From Cellulomonas sp. (GTDB taxonomy: Bacteria; Actinomycetota; Actinomycetes; Actinomycetales; Cellulomonadaceae), in contig NZ_JAGIBD010000001.1 in NCBI RefSeq assembly GCF_017744555.1, positions 310,001 to 374,000 of the forward strand: a stretch of 64,000 nt of DNA. The letters run 5' to 3'. The notes beneath the pieces are model-generated. The model had not been told where the DNA came from. It searched no databases and worked only from the letters and a program-made list of their open reading frames with translations. Of this stretch, positions 1-8,684 are shown in pieces. The position numbers were made by a program, and so were the translations under genes. How positions within the stretch are numbered: position 1 is the first letter of the stretch; each line of letters starts with the position of its first letter.

Positions 1-549
1 CTCCGCGGCCGTGCCCAGCCCGGACGCGTCACCCGCCTCGAACGCCGCGTTCGGGTCCGACGGCCACGCGGCCTCGTACCCGCGCTTGATGAGCGACCAG
101 CCGTCCTTGACGTAGTACGTCTCGTCGAACACGAGGCTGTGCGGGCGCCCCAGGTCCCACAGGCGCAGCACACCCGCGAACACCGTCACCCCGAGCGCCC
201 ACAGCCAGCCGGTCAGGCGGGCGCGCGGGGTCGCGTCGAGCGCGAGGGCGTCGGCGCCGACCAGGCGGCGCAGCAGCCGGTCGCGCGTGGGGAGGTCTGC
301 GTCGGGGTCCGGGTCCTCGACCTGCGCCGGGTCCTCGACCTGCGCCGGGTCCTCGACCTGCGTGGGCTCCCTGACCTGCGTGGGCTCCTCGACGGGCGCG
401 GTCGCCTCGACGGGCTGCGCGTGCGCGTCGTCGCCCGACGGCGCGGGCTCGTCGTGGGGCTCGGGCACGTCGTGGGGCGCGGGCGGCGTCACGACGTCGT
501 CGTCGGACGGGGCAGCCAGCACGGCGTCGTCGTCTCGGGTGGGCGGCAC
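1..549 (-). CDS. Protein O-mannosyltransferase (PMT family), N-terminal part
   Basis: This reading frame runs off the left edge, so only about the first 183 codons are present. After a disordered Pro/Glu/Asp-rich N-terminus, the sequence reaches a membrane segment ([20 protein letters not shown]) followed by the luminal motif [13 protein letters not shown]. That motif, with its acidic pair, is the hallmark of dolichyl/polyprenyl-phosphate-mannose protein mannosyltransferases. These integral membrane enzymes mannosylate exported proteins. The neighbour rsmI is divergent, the same arrangement seen in other actinobacteria. The GTG at 549 is preferred because a TACGAT box lies 6 bp upstream; a nearby ATG at 557 is in another frame. 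The tail contains five 18-bp coding repeats (311–400) giving [12 protein letters not shown]-like units. Function is secure at family level; the acceptor proteins are unknown. Confidence 0.88.
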   Translation of the reverse strand, partial: MPPTRDDDAVLAAPSDDDVVTPPAPHDVPEPHDEPAPSGDDAHAQPVEATAPVEEPTQVREPTQVEDPAQVEDPAQVEDPDPDADLPTRDRLLRRLVGADALALDATPRARLTGWLWALGVTVFAGVLRLWDLGRPHSLVFDETYYVKDGWSLIKRGYEAAWPSDPNAAFEAGDASGLGTAAE

Positions 550-555
550 GCGGTC

Positions 556-561
556 ATCGTA
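556..561 (-). promoter_or_regulatory. -10 box TACGAT of a leaderless PMT mRNA
   Basis: On the minus strand TACGAT ends 6 bp before the GTG at 549. This spacing would place the transcription start at or within 1–2 bases of the start codon, so there is no room for a ribosome binding site. Confidence 0.55.
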
Positions 562-659
562 GGGGTGACCGCTGTGCAGGGGCAGTGCTTCTCCCGGCCG
601 GATCGGGGCCTCGTCGGACCCGCCCGCCGCGGTCGTCGGGAGCGTGCCGCGCGAGGTGG

Positions 660-665
660 CAGGCT
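660..665 (+). promoter_or_regulatory. -10 box CAGGCT of a leaderless rsmI mRNA
   Basis: CAGGCT is followed by 6 bases and then the GTG at 672, the same geometry as at metG, rsmA and others in the window. No Shine-Dalgarno sequence is visible before this start. Confidence 0.5.
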
Positions 666-671
666 GGCGGG

Positions 672-1529
672 GTGAGCGCCACCGCACCCGGACCGGGCCG
701 TCTGGTCCTCGCCGCGACCCCGATCGGCAACGTCGACGACGCGTCGGAGCACCTGCGGCGGCTGCTCGCGGAGGCCGACGTCGTCGCCGCCGAGGACACC
801 CGCCGCACGCGCGCGCTCGCGGCCCGCATGGGTGTGGAGATCGGCGGCCGCGTGGTCAGCCACCACGAGCACAACGAGGCCGAGCGCTCGGCGGACCTGC
901 TCGACGTGGTCGCGGGCGGCGGCACGGTCGTCGTCGTCACGGACGCCGGGATGCCCGCGGTGTCCGACCCCGGGTTCCGTGTGGTGACCGCCGCGGTCGC
1001 CGCCGGGCTGCCGGTCACGGCGGCCCCCGGCCCGAGCGCGGTGCTCACGGCGCTCGCCCTGTCGGGACTGCCGACGGACCGGTTCTGCTTCGAAGGGTTT
1101 CTGCCGCGGCGGCCCGGCGAGCGGGCGCGGGCGCTCGCGGACCTGGCCGACGAACGCCGGACCATGGTGTTCTTCGAGGCGCCGCACCGGCTCGACGACG
1201 TGCTCGCCGCGATGGTCGACGCGTTCGGGGCCGACCGTCCGGCGGCGGTGTGCCGCGAGCTCACGAAGACGTACGAGGAGGTGCGCCGCGGGCCGCTCGC
1301 GGAGCTCGTCGCGTGGGCGGCCGAGGGGGCGGTGCGCGGGGAGATCGTCGTGGTCGTCGGGGGAGCGGTCCGCGCCACGTCGGCGAGCACGGCCGACCTC
1401 GTCGCGGAGGTGCTCGCCCGGGCGGACGCCGGCGAACGGCTGAAGGACGCGGTCGCCGAGGTCGCCACGGTCGCCGGCGTCGCCAAGCGCGACCTCTACG
1501 CCGCGGCCCTGGCAGCCCGCTCCCGCTGA
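672..1529 (+). CDS. rsmI: 16S rRNA (cytidine1402-2'-O)-methyltransferase RsmI
   Basis: This 285-residue SAM-dependent methyltransferase of the tetrapyrrole-methylase fold modifies C1402 in the P-site region of 16S rRNA. The family motifs occur in order: ATPIGN (about residue 15), [56 protein letters not shown] and [11 protein letters not shown], with the C-terminal [10 protein letters not shown]. The frame is open upstream to 585. The GTG at 672 is chosen because homology begins just after it and a -10-like hexamer lies 6 bp before it. It is divergent from the PMT gene, a conserved pairing. Length and motif content are normal for the family. Confidence 0.96.
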   Translation: MSATAPGPGRLVLAATPIGNVDDASEHLRRLLAEADVVAAEDTRRTRALAARMGVEIGGRVVSHHEHNEAERSADLLDVVAGGGTVVVVTDAGMPAVSDPGFRVVTAAVAAGLPVTAAPGPSAVLTALALSGLPTDRFCFEGFLPRRPGERARALADLADERRTMVFFEAPHRLDDVLAAMVDAFGADRPAAVCRELTKTYEEVRRGPLAELVAWAAEGAVRGEIVVVVGGAVRATSASTADLVAEVLARADAGERLKDAVAEVATVAGVAKRDLYAAALAARSR

Positions 1530-1594
1530 CCGCGACCCGCCGTCGACATGCCGACCCCCCGCCCTCGCTGGGAGGATCGACGCGGAGGTGTGCC

Positions 1595-2041
1595 ATGCGT
1601 CCTGTCGGGTACTGGCTCAAGGTCGTCGACCGGCTCATCGAGTCCGGCTTCGAGGAGGTCCTCGCGCGTGACGGGCTGACGCGCCGGCACTGGCAGGTCC
1701 TCAACGTGGTGCACGCAGGACCGGCCGACGAGGCGGCCGTCGCCCAGGTGCTGGCCGCGTTCGAGCCGTCGTTCGAGGGCCCCGCCGGATCCGGCGAGCT
1801 GACGCTCCTCACGTCGCGCCGCTGGCTGCGTCGCGAGCCCGAGGGGTACGTGTTCACCGAGGACGGCGAAGAGCACTTCCGGGTGCTCGAGGAGCGGGTC
1901 GCGGCCTTCCGCCAGGCCGTGGTCGAGGGCGTCTCCGAGCAGGACTACGCGACGGCGATCGGGGTGCTCGAGCAGGTGGCCCGCAACCTCGGCTGGTCGG
2001 TGGACGCGGAGGGCACGGGCATCGAGCAGCACGCCCTCTGA
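1595..2041 (+). CDS. Winged-helix (MarR-like) DNA-binding protein
   Basis: This 148-residue soluble protein has the build of a MarR-type regulator. An N-terminal helix (YWLKVVDRLIESGFEEVLA) is followed by a recognition-helix region (RRHWQVLNVVHAG), a wing region (SRRWLRREPEGYVFTEDGE) and a C-terminal dimerisation helix. A strong ribosome binding site GGAGG lies at 1584–1588, 6 bases before the ATG. It follows rsmI with a 65-bp gap and is convergent with the nicotinamidase gene. The ligand and targets cannot be told from sequence. The fold assignment is by overall pattern rather than by a diagnostic motif. Confidence 0.7.
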   Translation: MRPVGYWLKVVDRLIESGFEEVLARDGLTRRHWQVLNVVHAGPADEAAVAQVLAAFEPSFEGPAGSGELTLLTSRRWLRREPEGYVFTEDGEEHFRVLEERVAAFRQAVVEGVSEQDYATAIGVLEQVARNLGWSVDAEGTGIEQHAL

Positions 2042-2053
2042 GCCCCGGGCGCC

Positions 2054-2665
2054 TCAGTCGAGGTCGGTCGACGACACGAGCTGCGCCCCCGCGGCGCGCA
2101 TCTCCTCGCGCGCCGCGGCACCCTGGTCGGGCGTCACGGGCACGGTGAGGTCGGTCAGCACCCGGGTGCGCAGGCCGAGGGCGATCGCGTCGAGCGCCGT
2201 CGAGCGCACGCAGTGGGACTCCGCGATGCCGACCACGTCGACGTCGGTGACCTGCGCGTCCCGCAGGATCTGCGCGAGTCCGCGGCCCTCCCCGTCGACC
2301 CCCTCGAACCCGGAGTAGGCGGCCGCGAACTGGCCCTTCTTCACGCTCGCGTCAGGCCCCAGCTCGGACAGCGCGGGGTGCAGCTCGGCCTCGGTGGTGC
2401 CCGCGACGCCGTGCGGCGGCCACGTGTCGACGTAGTCGGGCGTCTCGCTGAAGTGGTCGCCCGGGTCGACGTGCCAGTCCTGCGTGGTCACGACGAGCGC
2501 GTAACGGTCGCGGTGGGCCGCCGCGTAGTCGGCGACGCCGAGCGCCACGGCGTTGCCGCCGTCGACGCCGAGAGCGCCGCCCTCGCAGAAGGTCGGCTGC
2601 ACGTCGACCACGAGGAGCGCGCGGCGCTCGGTGCTGCTGTCGTCGGGGCCGGGTGTCGTGGTCAT
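2054..2665 (-). CDS. Nicotinamidase / isochorismatase-family amidohydrolase (PncA-like)
   Basis: This 203-residue cytoplasmic cysteine hydrolase probably converts nicotinamide to nicotinate for NAD salvage. The catalytic triad is visible: Asp21 in VVDVQ, Lys110 in SVKKGQ and Cys152 in ESHCVRST. The metal ligands typical of true nicotinamidases are also present: Asp63 and His65 in TQDWH, and His85 in WPPHGV. This favours PncA over a generic isochorismatase. The ATG at 2665 is preceded on the minus strand by an AAGGAGG ribosome binding site. It is divergent from the sugar dehydrogenase gene and convergent with the MarR-like gene, so it is probably transcribed alone. Confidence 0.88.
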   Translation of the reverse strand: MTTTPGPDDSSTERRALLVVDVQPTFCEGGALGVDGGNAVALGVADYAAAHRDRYALVVTTQDWHVDPGDHFSETPDYVDTWPPHGVAGTTEAELHPALSELGPDASVKKGQFAAAYSGFEGVDGEGRGLAQILRDAQVTDVDVVGIAESHCVRSTALDAIALGLRTRVLTDLTVPVTPDQGAAAREEMRAAGAQLVSSTDLD

Positions 2666-2785
2666 GGTGGCGCCTCCTTCGTCCCACCTTCGCACGTCCG
2701 GCGGCGTGCGCGACCAGTGGTGACGCCCCGGTCCTGGGCCGTTCTCGCGGTGGCGGCACGTGCCCGTCGTGTGTTCCGCTGAGGC

Positions 2786-3970
2786 ATGGCTGTCGCGGCG
2801 TCGCGCCCGACGGGCCCGTCGCGGACCCGCCGGGCCGCGGCCTGCCTGGTCGCGGCGTGTGCCCTCGCCCTGACGGCGTGCACCGCGGACGACGGGGGTT
2901 CGGGCGCGTCGCCCCCGCCGGCCACCACGGCCCCGGCCGGCCCGTCCGCCACCGGCCCGTCCGGCCCTGCGACGCTGCAGGTCACCGACGTGCGCGAGAT
3001 CGCCCGCGACCTCGACGTCCCGTGGGCCCTGGCCTTCCTGCCGACCGGCGACGCGCTCGTCACGCTCCGCGACGCTGCGTCCCTCGTCGTCGTGACGGCC
3101 GACGGTGCCACGACCCCGGTCACGGGCCCGGGCGCCGACCAGCTGACCCGCGAGGTCGTCCCGGGCGGCGAGGGCGGTCTGCTCGGCGTCGCGGTGCTGG
3201 GCGGTGGCACGGGCGGCGGTCCCGTCGACGTCGCCCTGTACGCGACGGCCGCCGACGACAACCGCGTGCTGCGCGGCACGCTCGACGGCACCACGCTCGG
3301 CGAGCTCCGCCCGGTGCTCACCGGCATCCACAAGGCACGCAACCACGACGGCGGCCGGCTCGCGGTCGGTCCCGACGGCTACCTGTACGTGTCGACGGGT
3401 GACGCGGCGAACCCGCCCGACGCGCAGGACCCGGGCTCGCTCAACGGCAAGATCCTGCGCATCACGCCCGACGGCGACCCGGCGCCGGGCAACCCCGACC
3501 CCGACTCGCGGGTGTGGAGCCTCGGCCACCGCAACGTGCAGGGCATCGGCTGGTCGGCGGACGGCCGGATGTTCGCCTCCGAGTTCGGCCAGAACACCTG
3601 GGACGAGCTCAACGTGATCGTGCCCGGCGGCAACTACGGGTGGCCGACCGTCGAGGGCACGGGCGGCACCGACGACGGCTTCGTCGACCCCGTCGCGACC
3701 TGGGCCACGTCGGACGCGTCGCCCAGCGGGCTCGCGGTCACCGACGAGGGCGTGTACCTCGCGGCCCTGCGCGGCCGGCGGCTGTGGCGGGTCCCGCTGA
3801 CCCCGGACGGCGTGGGTGAGCCGCAGGCGCTGCTCACCGGAGAGCACGGGCGGCTGCGCGCCGTGGCGGTCGCGCCGGACGGGTCGCTGTGGGTCATGAC
3901 GAACAACACGGACGGGCGCGGCGACCCCTCGCCGGGCGACGACAGGATCCTGCGGGTCTCCCTCGGATGA
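2786..3970 (+). CDS. PQQ-dependent glucose/sorbosone dehydrogenase-type lipoprotein
   Basis: This 394-residue exported protein begins with an Arg-rich signal peptide ending in a lipobox (LALTAC). A Ser/Pro/Thr/Gly-rich tether follows, so it is probably a lipoprotein on the outer face of the membrane. From about residue 75 it matches the six-bladed propeller of soluble aldose sugar dehydrogenases. The motifs are PWALAFLPTGDALVT, GGEGGLLGVAV, KARNHDGGRLAVGPDGYLYV, NGKILRITPDG, WSLGHRNVQGIGW and SEFGQNTWDELN. These include the conserved His and Arg residues of the family. The natural substrate is unknown. It appears monocistronic, with a YciI gene 78 bp downstream. Confidence 0.88.
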   Translation: MAVAASRPTGPSRTRRAAACLVAACALALTACTADDGGSGASPPPATTAPAGPSATGPSGPATLQVTDVREIARDLDVPWALAFLPTGDALVTLRDAASLVVVTADGATTPVTGPGADQLTREVVPGGEGGLLGVAVLGGGTGGGPVDVALYATAADDNRVLRGTLDGTTLGELRPVLTGIHKARNHDGGRLAVGPDGYLYVSTGDAANPPDAQDPGSLNGKILRITPDGDPAPGNPDPDSRVWSLGHRNVQGIGWSADGRMFASEFGQNTWDELNVIVPGGNYGWPTVEGTGGTDDGFVDPVATWATSDASPSGLAVTDEGVYLAALRGRRLWRVPLTPDGVGEPQALLTGEHGRLRAVAVAPDGSLWVMTNNTDGRGDPSPGDDRILRVSLG

Positions 3971-4048
3971 CTCTGTCGATTGCGGTCGGGGCCGCACGTC
4001 GCCAGGGTGATCGGGCGAGTGCCCCGACCACGACGAGGAGGAACTTCC

Positions 4049-4387
4049 ATGCGGTACCTGATGCTGGTCTGCACCGACCCCACGGCCGAGCCCTACGTCC
4101 GCGAGGAGGACACCATCGAGCAGTGGGTCGAGGAGAACGACCGCCTCGGTCGGCGGATGCTCGGCGACCGACTGCGCCCCGCGGCCGAGTCCCGCGTGGT
4201 CCGGGTGCGGCAGGGCGGCACGCTCGTGACCGAGGGCCCGTTCGCGGAGCTCGGCGAGCAGATCGCCGGGTTCGACATCCTCGACTGCCAGGACCTCGAC
4301 GAGGCGGTCGAGGTCGCGTCGACGCACCCGATGGCCCGGTTCGGGCTCCTCGAGCTGCGGGAGTTCTGGGGGTTCGACGAGTCGTAG
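4049..4387 (+). CDS. YciI-family (DGPF domain) protein
   Basis: This 112-residue single-domain protein begins MRYLMLVCTDP, the first strand of the ferredoxin-like YCII/DGPF fold. It carries TEGPFAELGEQIAGFDILDC, the actinobacterial version of the DGPF motif. The biochemical role of this family is largely unknown; relatives are often encoded beside ECF sigma factors, but none is present here. A GAGGAGGA ribosome binding site lies 6–13 bases before the ATG. A strong hairpin terminator follows the stop codon. Confidence 0.85.
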   Translation: MRYLMLVCTDPTAEPYVREEDTIEQWVEENDRLGRRMLGDRLRPAAESRVVRVRQGGTLVTEGPFAELGEQIAGFDILDCQDLDEAVEVASTHPMARFGLLELREFWGFDES

Positions 4388-4412
4388 GGCGCTCCGCGGG
4401 GCACGCAGGACA

Positions 4413-4454
4413 CGGGGGCCGGGACGCGCGACACGCCGTCCCGGCCCCCGTTTT
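4413..4454 (+). terminator. Hairpin terminator after the YciI gene
   Basis: There is a perfect 14-bp stem (4413–4426 with 4437–4450, arm CGGGGGCCGGGACG), a 10-base loop, and then TTTT at 4451–4454. This is a canonical intrinsic terminator for the plus-strand transcript. Confidence 0.85.
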
Positions 4455-4651
4455 CGCGCGCCACGCGGCGACGGTCGCACGCGGAGGTTTGCCGCATCAG
4501 TACCCTTTGCCCGGCCGGGGGGTTCTGCCCGCCGAGCCGTGAGGTGCGCCCGATGTCCACCGACCGCCGCATCGCCCCGGGCCCGCACCGCCGCCACGCG
4601 AACCGCTACGACCGCCGTCCCGACCGCCGCCGACGTCCCCACGAGGTGCCC

Positions 4652-4819
4652 ATGCCCCCGAAGCTGAAGACCCTCCTGATCTGGGTCATCGCGATCTTCC
4701 TGGTCTACGCGATCGTCACGAGCCCCGACCGCGCCGCGGACCTGGTCAAGGCCCTGTGGGACATGATCACCGGCGCGTTTGCGAGCTTCGGCCGGTTCTT
4801 CGCGAGCCTGACCGAGTGA
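4652..4819 (+). CDS. Small single-pass membrane protein
   Basis: This 55-residue protein has one hydrophobic helix (LLIWVIAIFLVYAIV) followed by an amphipathic, Phe-rich tail. I do not recognise a named family. The ATG at 4652 has GAGG 5 bases upstream. An in-frame ATG at 4553, with a near-identical GAGGTG context, would add 33 Arg/His-rich residues and cannot be excluded. The next gene, a membrane-anchored PH-domain protein, starts 2 bp after the stop. The pair is probably co-transcribed and could work together at the membrane. Confidence 0.7.
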   Translation: MPPKLKTLLIWVIAIFLVYAIVTSPDRAADLVKALWDMITGAFASFGRFFASLTE

Positions 4820-4820
4820 C

Positions 4821-5660
4821 GTGACGACGCACGACCACCGCGTCGGGCACCACAGCGTGCGCCGCTACGTGCTGCCCGACGAGCGCGTGGTGCTGGCCGT
4901 GCGGCACCACTGGGCCAAGCTCGTCGAGCCGGTCGTGACGACCGTCGTCGCGTTCGTCGTCGTCGCGTGGCTCGTCGACGCCGCGGGCCGGGCGGTCGGC
5001 GACACCGCCGACTGGATCTGGTGGCTGTGGTTCGTGGTGCTCGCGCGGCTCGGCTGGCGAGTGCTCGAGTGGCGCACCGAGTGGTTCGTCGCGACCGACA
5101 AGCGGATGCTCCTGCTGCACGGGCTCATCACCCGGAACGTCGCGATGATGCCGCTCGGCAAGGTCACCGACATGAGCTACCAGCGCTCGGTGCTCGGCCG
5201 CGTGCTCGGCTACGGGGAGTTCGTCCTGGAGTCGGCCGGCCAGGACCAGGCGATGCACCGGATCACGTGGGTCGCGCACCCCGACACCACGTACCGCGAC
5301 CTGTGCGCGACGATCTTCACGTCGCCGTGGACCGCGCTGGGCGCCCCGGGCAAGGCGCCGGTCTCCGGACCGCCGGCCCCACCCCGGGGACCGGGTCCCG
5401 ACGCGGGCGCCGCCGACCGGCCCCGGTTCCTGCCGGGCACCCCGCCTGCCGGCCGTCCCGTCGACTGGCCGCCCCGCCCGGGCGAGCCGGGCCCGGAGCC
5501 GTCCGACACGCAGCCGATCCCCGTCCGCGTCGTGCCGGGCCGGCCCGCGGCCGACGCCGAGCGCGGCTGGTCCGTGTCCGACTCCCCGGCGACGTTCGTG
5601 CCCGTCGACCCCGACGCGACGGGCGGACGCACCGACCGGGGGCCCGGGTCGCTCACCTAG
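4821..5660 (+). CDS. Membrane-anchored bacterial PH-domain protein
   Basis: This 279-residue protein has an N-terminal cytoplasmic stretch, two membrane helices (about 35–55 and 68–82), and then a bacterial pleckstrin-homology (bPH2-type) region. Motifs there include [39 protein letters not shown] sequence and [10 protein letters not shown]. The last 90 or so residues are a Pro/Gly-rich disordered tail. These domains are thought to act in membrane-associated protein assembly, but no specific role is known. It starts at GTG 4821, 2 bp after the small membrane protein gene. Its TAG stop is part of the -10 box of metG. Confidence 0.85.
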   Translation: MTTHDHRVGHHSVRRYVLPDERVVLAVRHHWAKLVEPVVTTVVAFVVVAWLVDAAGRAVGDTADWIWWLWFVVLARLGWRVLEWRTEWFVATDKRMLLLHGLITRNVAMMPLGKVTDMSYQRSVLGRVLGYGEFVLESAGQDQAMHRITWVAHPDTTYRDLCATIFTSPWTALGAPGKAPVSGPPAPPRGPGPDAGAADRPRFLPGTPPAGRPVDWPPRPGEPGPEPSDTQPIPVRVVPGRPAADAERGWSVSDSPATFVPVDPDATGGRTDRGPGSLT

Positions 5661-5663
5661 GAT
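5658..5663 (+). promoter_or_regulatory. -10 box TAGGAT of metG, overlapping the upstream stop codon
   Basis: TAGGAT lies 7 bp before the metG ATG (5671), implying a leaderless or nearly leaderless transcript. Its first three bases are the TAG stop of the PH-domain gene. Confidence 0.6.
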
Positions 5664-5670
5664 CGGGCCC

Positions 5671-7455
5671 ATGTCCCGCATCCTGTCGGCCGTCGCGTGG
5701 CCCTACGCGAACGGTCCCCGCCACATCGGTCACGTCGCCGGCTTCGGCGTCCCCTCGGACGTCTTCTCCCGCTACATGCGGATGGCGGGCCACGACGTGC
5801 TCATGGTGTCGGGCACGGACGAGCACGGGACGCCGATCCTCGTGCAGGCCGAGAAGGAGGGCGTGAGCCCGCAGGCGCTCGCGGACCGCTACAACCGGGT
5901 CATCGTCGAGGACCTCACGCAGCTCGGGCTGTCGTACGACCTGTTCACGCGGACGACGACGCGCAACCACTACGCGGTCGTGCAGGAGATGTTCCGCACG
6001 GTGCACCGCAACGGCTACATGGTCGAGCAGCAGACCATGGGCGCGATCAGCCCGAGCACGGGCCGCACGCTGCCCGACCGCTACATCGAGGGCACGTGCC
6101 CCATCTGCGGCTACGACGGCGCGCGCGGCGACCAGTGCGACAACTGCGGCAACCAGCTCGACGCGATCGACCTCATCAACCCGAAGAGCCGCATCAACGG
6201 CGAGACGCCCAAGTTCGTCGAGTCGACGCACTTCTTCCTCGACCTGCCGGCGTTCGCGCAGGCCCTCGAGGCGTGGCTGCGCACGCGCGAGGGCTGGCGC
6301 CCGAACGTGCTGAACTTCAGCCTCAACCTCATCGACGACATGCGTCCGCGCGCCATGACGCGGGACATCGACTGGGGCATCCCCGTGCCGCTCGCCGGGT
6401 GGGAGGACAACCCGAACAAGCGTCTGTACGTGTGGTTCGACGCGGTCATCGGGTACCTGTCGGCGTCGATCGAGTGGGCGCGCCGCACCGGCGACCCCGA
6501 GGCGTGGCGCGGCTGGTGGAACGACCCCGAGGCCCTGTCGTACTACTTCATGGGCAAGGACAACATCACGTTCCACTCGCAGATCTGGCCCGCGGAGCTC
6601 ATGGGCTACGACGGCCGCGGGAACAAGGGCGGCACGCCCGGCCCGTACGGGAACCTCCAGCTGCCCACCGAGGTCGTGAGCAGCGAGTACCTCAACGTCG
6701 GCGGCCAGCAGTTCAGCTCGTCGCGCGGCGTCGTGATCTACGTGCGCGACATGCTGTCCCGCTACCAGCCCGACGCGCTGCGGTACTACCTGTCGATCGC
6801 GGGCCCGGAGACGCAGGACGTCGACTTCACGTGGGCCGAGTTCAAGCGCCGGACCAACGACGAGCTCGTCGCGGGCTGGGGCAACCTGGTGAACCGCACG
6901 GCGAACCTCATCCACAAGAACTTCGGCGAGATCCCGACGGCGGGCGAGGTGCAGGAGGTCGACGCGACGCTGCTCGCGGCGTCGCGCGACGGGTTCACCA
7001 AGGTCGGCGACCTGCTGGGCGGGCACCGCAACCGCGCGGCGATCGGCGAGGCGATGCGCGTGGTCCAGGAGGCCAACCGGTACATCTCCGAGACGGAGCC
7101 GTGGAAGCTCACGACCGACCGCGAGCGCCTCGGCACGGTGCTGCACACGGCCGCGCAGGTCATCGCGGACGCGAACACGATGCTCGCGCCGTTCCTGCCG
7201 TTCGCCGCGCAGCAGGTGCACGAGACGTTCGGCGGCACGGGCACGTTCGCGCCGCAGCCGCGGATCGACGAGGTCACGGACCTGGACGACGACACCCGCA
7301 CGTACCCGGTGATCACCGGCGACTACCGCGAGGGTGCCCGCTGGGCGTCCGTGCCGGTCGTCCCCGGCACGCCGGTCGCGAAGCCGACGCCGGTGTTCAC
7401 GAAGCTCGACGACGCGATCGTGGAGCAGGAGATCGCCCGCGCCGAGCAGGCCTGA
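5671..7455 (+). CDS. metG: Methionine--tRNA ligase
   Basis: This 594-residue cytosolic class I aminoacyl-tRNA synthetase charges tRNA-Met. The HIGH-type signature is in [13 protein letters not shown] (about residue 13). A zinc knuckle with four cysteines (CPIC…CDNC) lies near 145–165. The KMSKS-type loop appears as FSSSRGVV (about 350). An anticodon-binding helical domain follows, and there is no C-terminal tRNA-binding (Trbp111) extension. Length is typical for actinobacterial MetG. The start is set by the leaderless -10 geometry and by homology beginning at [14 protein letters not shown]. It is followed after 5 bp by tatD, forming the conserved metG–tatD–rpf order. Confidence 0.97.
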   Translation: MSRILSAVAWPYANGPRHIGHVAGFGVPSDVFSRYMRMAGHDVLMVSGTDEHGTPILVQAEKEGVSPQALADRYNRVIVEDLTQLGLSYDLFTRTTTRNHYAVVQEMFRTVHRNGYMVEQQTMGAISPSTGRTLPDRYIEGTCPICGYDGARGDQCDNCGNQLDAIDLINPKSRINGETPKFVESTHFFLDLPAFAQALEAWLRTREGWRPNVLNFSLNLIDDMRPRAMTRDIDWGIPVPLAGWEDNPNKRLYVWFDAVIGYLSASIEWARRTGDPEAWRGWWNDPEALSYYFMGKDNITFHSQIWPAELMGYDGRGNKGGTPGPYGNLQLPTEVVSSEYLNVGGQQFSSSRGVVIYVRDMLSRYQPDALRYYLSIAGPETQDVDFTWAEFKRRTNDELVAGWGNLVNRTANLIHKNFGEIPTAGEVQEVDATLLAASRDGFTKVGDLLGGHRNRAAIGEAMRVVQEANRYISETEPWKLTTDRERLGTVLHTAAQVIADANTMLAPFLPFAAQQVHETFGGTGTFAPQPRIDEVTDLDDDTRTYPVITGDYREGARWASVPVVPGTPVAKPTPVFTKLDDAIVEQEIARAEQA

Positions 7456-7460
7456 CACCG

Positions 7461-8477
7461 GTGGCGCGGTCGCGCAGCCGCGAGCGGGGCTGGCCGCCGG
7501 CCCCTGACGCCCTGCCGTTCCCCGTCGTCGACAACCACACGCACCTCGAGTCGGTGCTGGGGTGGGTCGCGGACGGGTGGCACGGACGTGCGGACGACGC
7601 GCGTGCGGACGACGGGCGTGCGGACGACGAGCGTGCGGACGACGGCGCGGGAGTGCGCGAAGACCCCGCGCCGCCCGCCGCCCCGCCGACGCTCGACGAC
7701 CACCTCGCCCGGGCCGCGTCGGTCGGCGTGACCCGCATGGTCCAGGTCGGCTGCGACCTCGACGCGGTGACGTGGACGGACGAGGTCGTGCGCGCCCGCC
7801 CGGAGCTGGTGGGCGCCGTCGCGATCCACCCCAACGAGGCCGTCCTGCACGCGGGTGTGCACGAGGTGGCGCCCGACGGCCTCGACCCCGACCCGCAGGA
7901 GCGCCATGCGACGAGCCTCGACGACGCGCTCGCCCGCGTCGCTGAGGTCGCGCGCACCAACCCCCGCGTCCGCGCGATCGGCGAGACCGGGCTCGACTTC
8001 TTCCGGGCCGGCCCGCGCGGCCGCGAGATGCAGCGCGCAGCGTTCCGGGCGCACGTCGCGCTCGCCAAGGAGCTGGGGCTCGCGCTGCAGATCCACGACC
8101 GGGACGCGCACCAGGACGTCGTCGACGTGCTGCTGCGCGACGGCGCCCCGGAGCGCACGGTGTTCCACTGCTTCTCGGGTGACGTGGCACTGGCGCGGAC
8201 GGCGGCGGAGCACGGGTGGTTCTGCTCGTTCGCCGGTCCGGTGTCGTTCGGGGCGAACGACGAGCTGCGCGCGGCGCTGCGGGAGGTGCCACCCGACCTC
8301 GTCCTGGTCGAGACCGACGCGCCGTACCTCACGGTGCACCCGTTCCGGGGCCGACCCAACGCCCCGTACCTGCTGCCGGGCACCGTGCGGACGGTCGCGG
8401 AGGTGACGGACCGGCCGCTCGAGGAGGTCTGTCGGGTCCTTGCGGCGACCTCCGAGCGGGTGTACGGCACGTGGTGA
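7461..8477 (+). CDS. tatD: TatD-family metal-dependent DNase
   Basis: This 338-residue protein has the TatD amidohydrolase fold. The metal-binding motif VVDNHTHLES is at the N-terminus. Other motifs are GAVAIHPNEAV, AIGETGLDFF (conserved Glu), LALQIHDRDAH, VFHCFSG and LVETDAPYL. The family has 3'-to-5' exonuclease activity on DNA and is linked to DNA quality control. Between the HTHL motif and the first helix is an extra, disordered insertion made of RADD repeats, encoded by four 15-bp tandem repeats (7587–7643). GTG 7461 follows the metG stop by 5 bp, so it is co-transcribed with metG. Confidence 0.93.
   Translation: MARSRSRERGWPPAPDALPFPVVDNHTHLESVLGWVADGWHGRADDARADDGRADDERADDGAGVREDPAPPAAPPTLDDHLARAASVGVTRMVQVGCDLDAVTWTDEVVRARPELVGAVAIHPNEAVLHAGVHEVAPDGLDPDPQERHATSLDDALARVAEVARTNPRVRAIGETGLDFFRAGPRGREMQRAAFRAHVALAKELGLALQIHDRDAHQDVVDVLLRDGAPERTVFHCFSGDVALARTAAEHGWFCSFAGPVSFGANDELRAALREVPPDLVLVETDAPYLTVHPFRGRPNAPYLLPGTVRTVAEVTDRPLEEVCRVLAATSERVYGTW
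7587..7643 (+). repeat. 15-bp coding tandem repeat inside tatD
   Basis: The core CGTGCGGACGAC starts at 7587, 7602, 7617 and 7632, giving a strict 15-bp period over four copies. It encodes an acidic/basic RADD[A/G/E] pentapeptide array, so copy-number change would not shift the frame. Confidence 0.9.
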
Positions 8478-8524
8478 TCGGCCCTCCGAGGGGACCGGAC
8501 GGTGGACCCTGGCTGTCGGCCGGG

Positions 8525-8542
8525 TCACGGATCGGTTACGGT
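8525..8542 (+). promoter_or_regulatory. Promoter/operator of the first rpf-type gene: direct repeat and -10 TACGGT
   Basis: TCACGG (8525) and TTACGG (8536) form a direct repeat 11 bp apart, and TACGGT at 8537–8542 fits an actinobacterial -10. The same arrangement occurs at the second rpf gene (10032–10049), with nearly all bases conserved. A 140-nt leader follows before the GTG at 8685. Confidence 0.6.
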
Positions 8543-8684
8543 CGGACGGGCGTCCACCTCGGGCGTCTGCGGACGGGGGTCACCGACCCGTCCGCGGCCT
8601 GTGTCCGGGCCCTGTCGTGACGCGTCCCGCGTGCGGCACGCCGGCTGGGCGCCCGGCACCGTCGTCGCACCGGAAGGACACCGC

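Noticed and set aside
2054..4642. An 862-codon minus frame suggesting a nicotinamidase fusion
   Set aside because: Only the last 203 codons match the hydrolase. The upstream part is antisense to the sugar dehydrogenase and YciI genes, and a good AAGGAGG site marks the true start at 2665.
4544..4651. Longer start (4544 or 4553) for the small membrane protein
   Set aside because: It would add an Arg/His/Pro-rich stretch before a protein that already has a good start and GAGG site at 4652. It is not excluded, but less likely.
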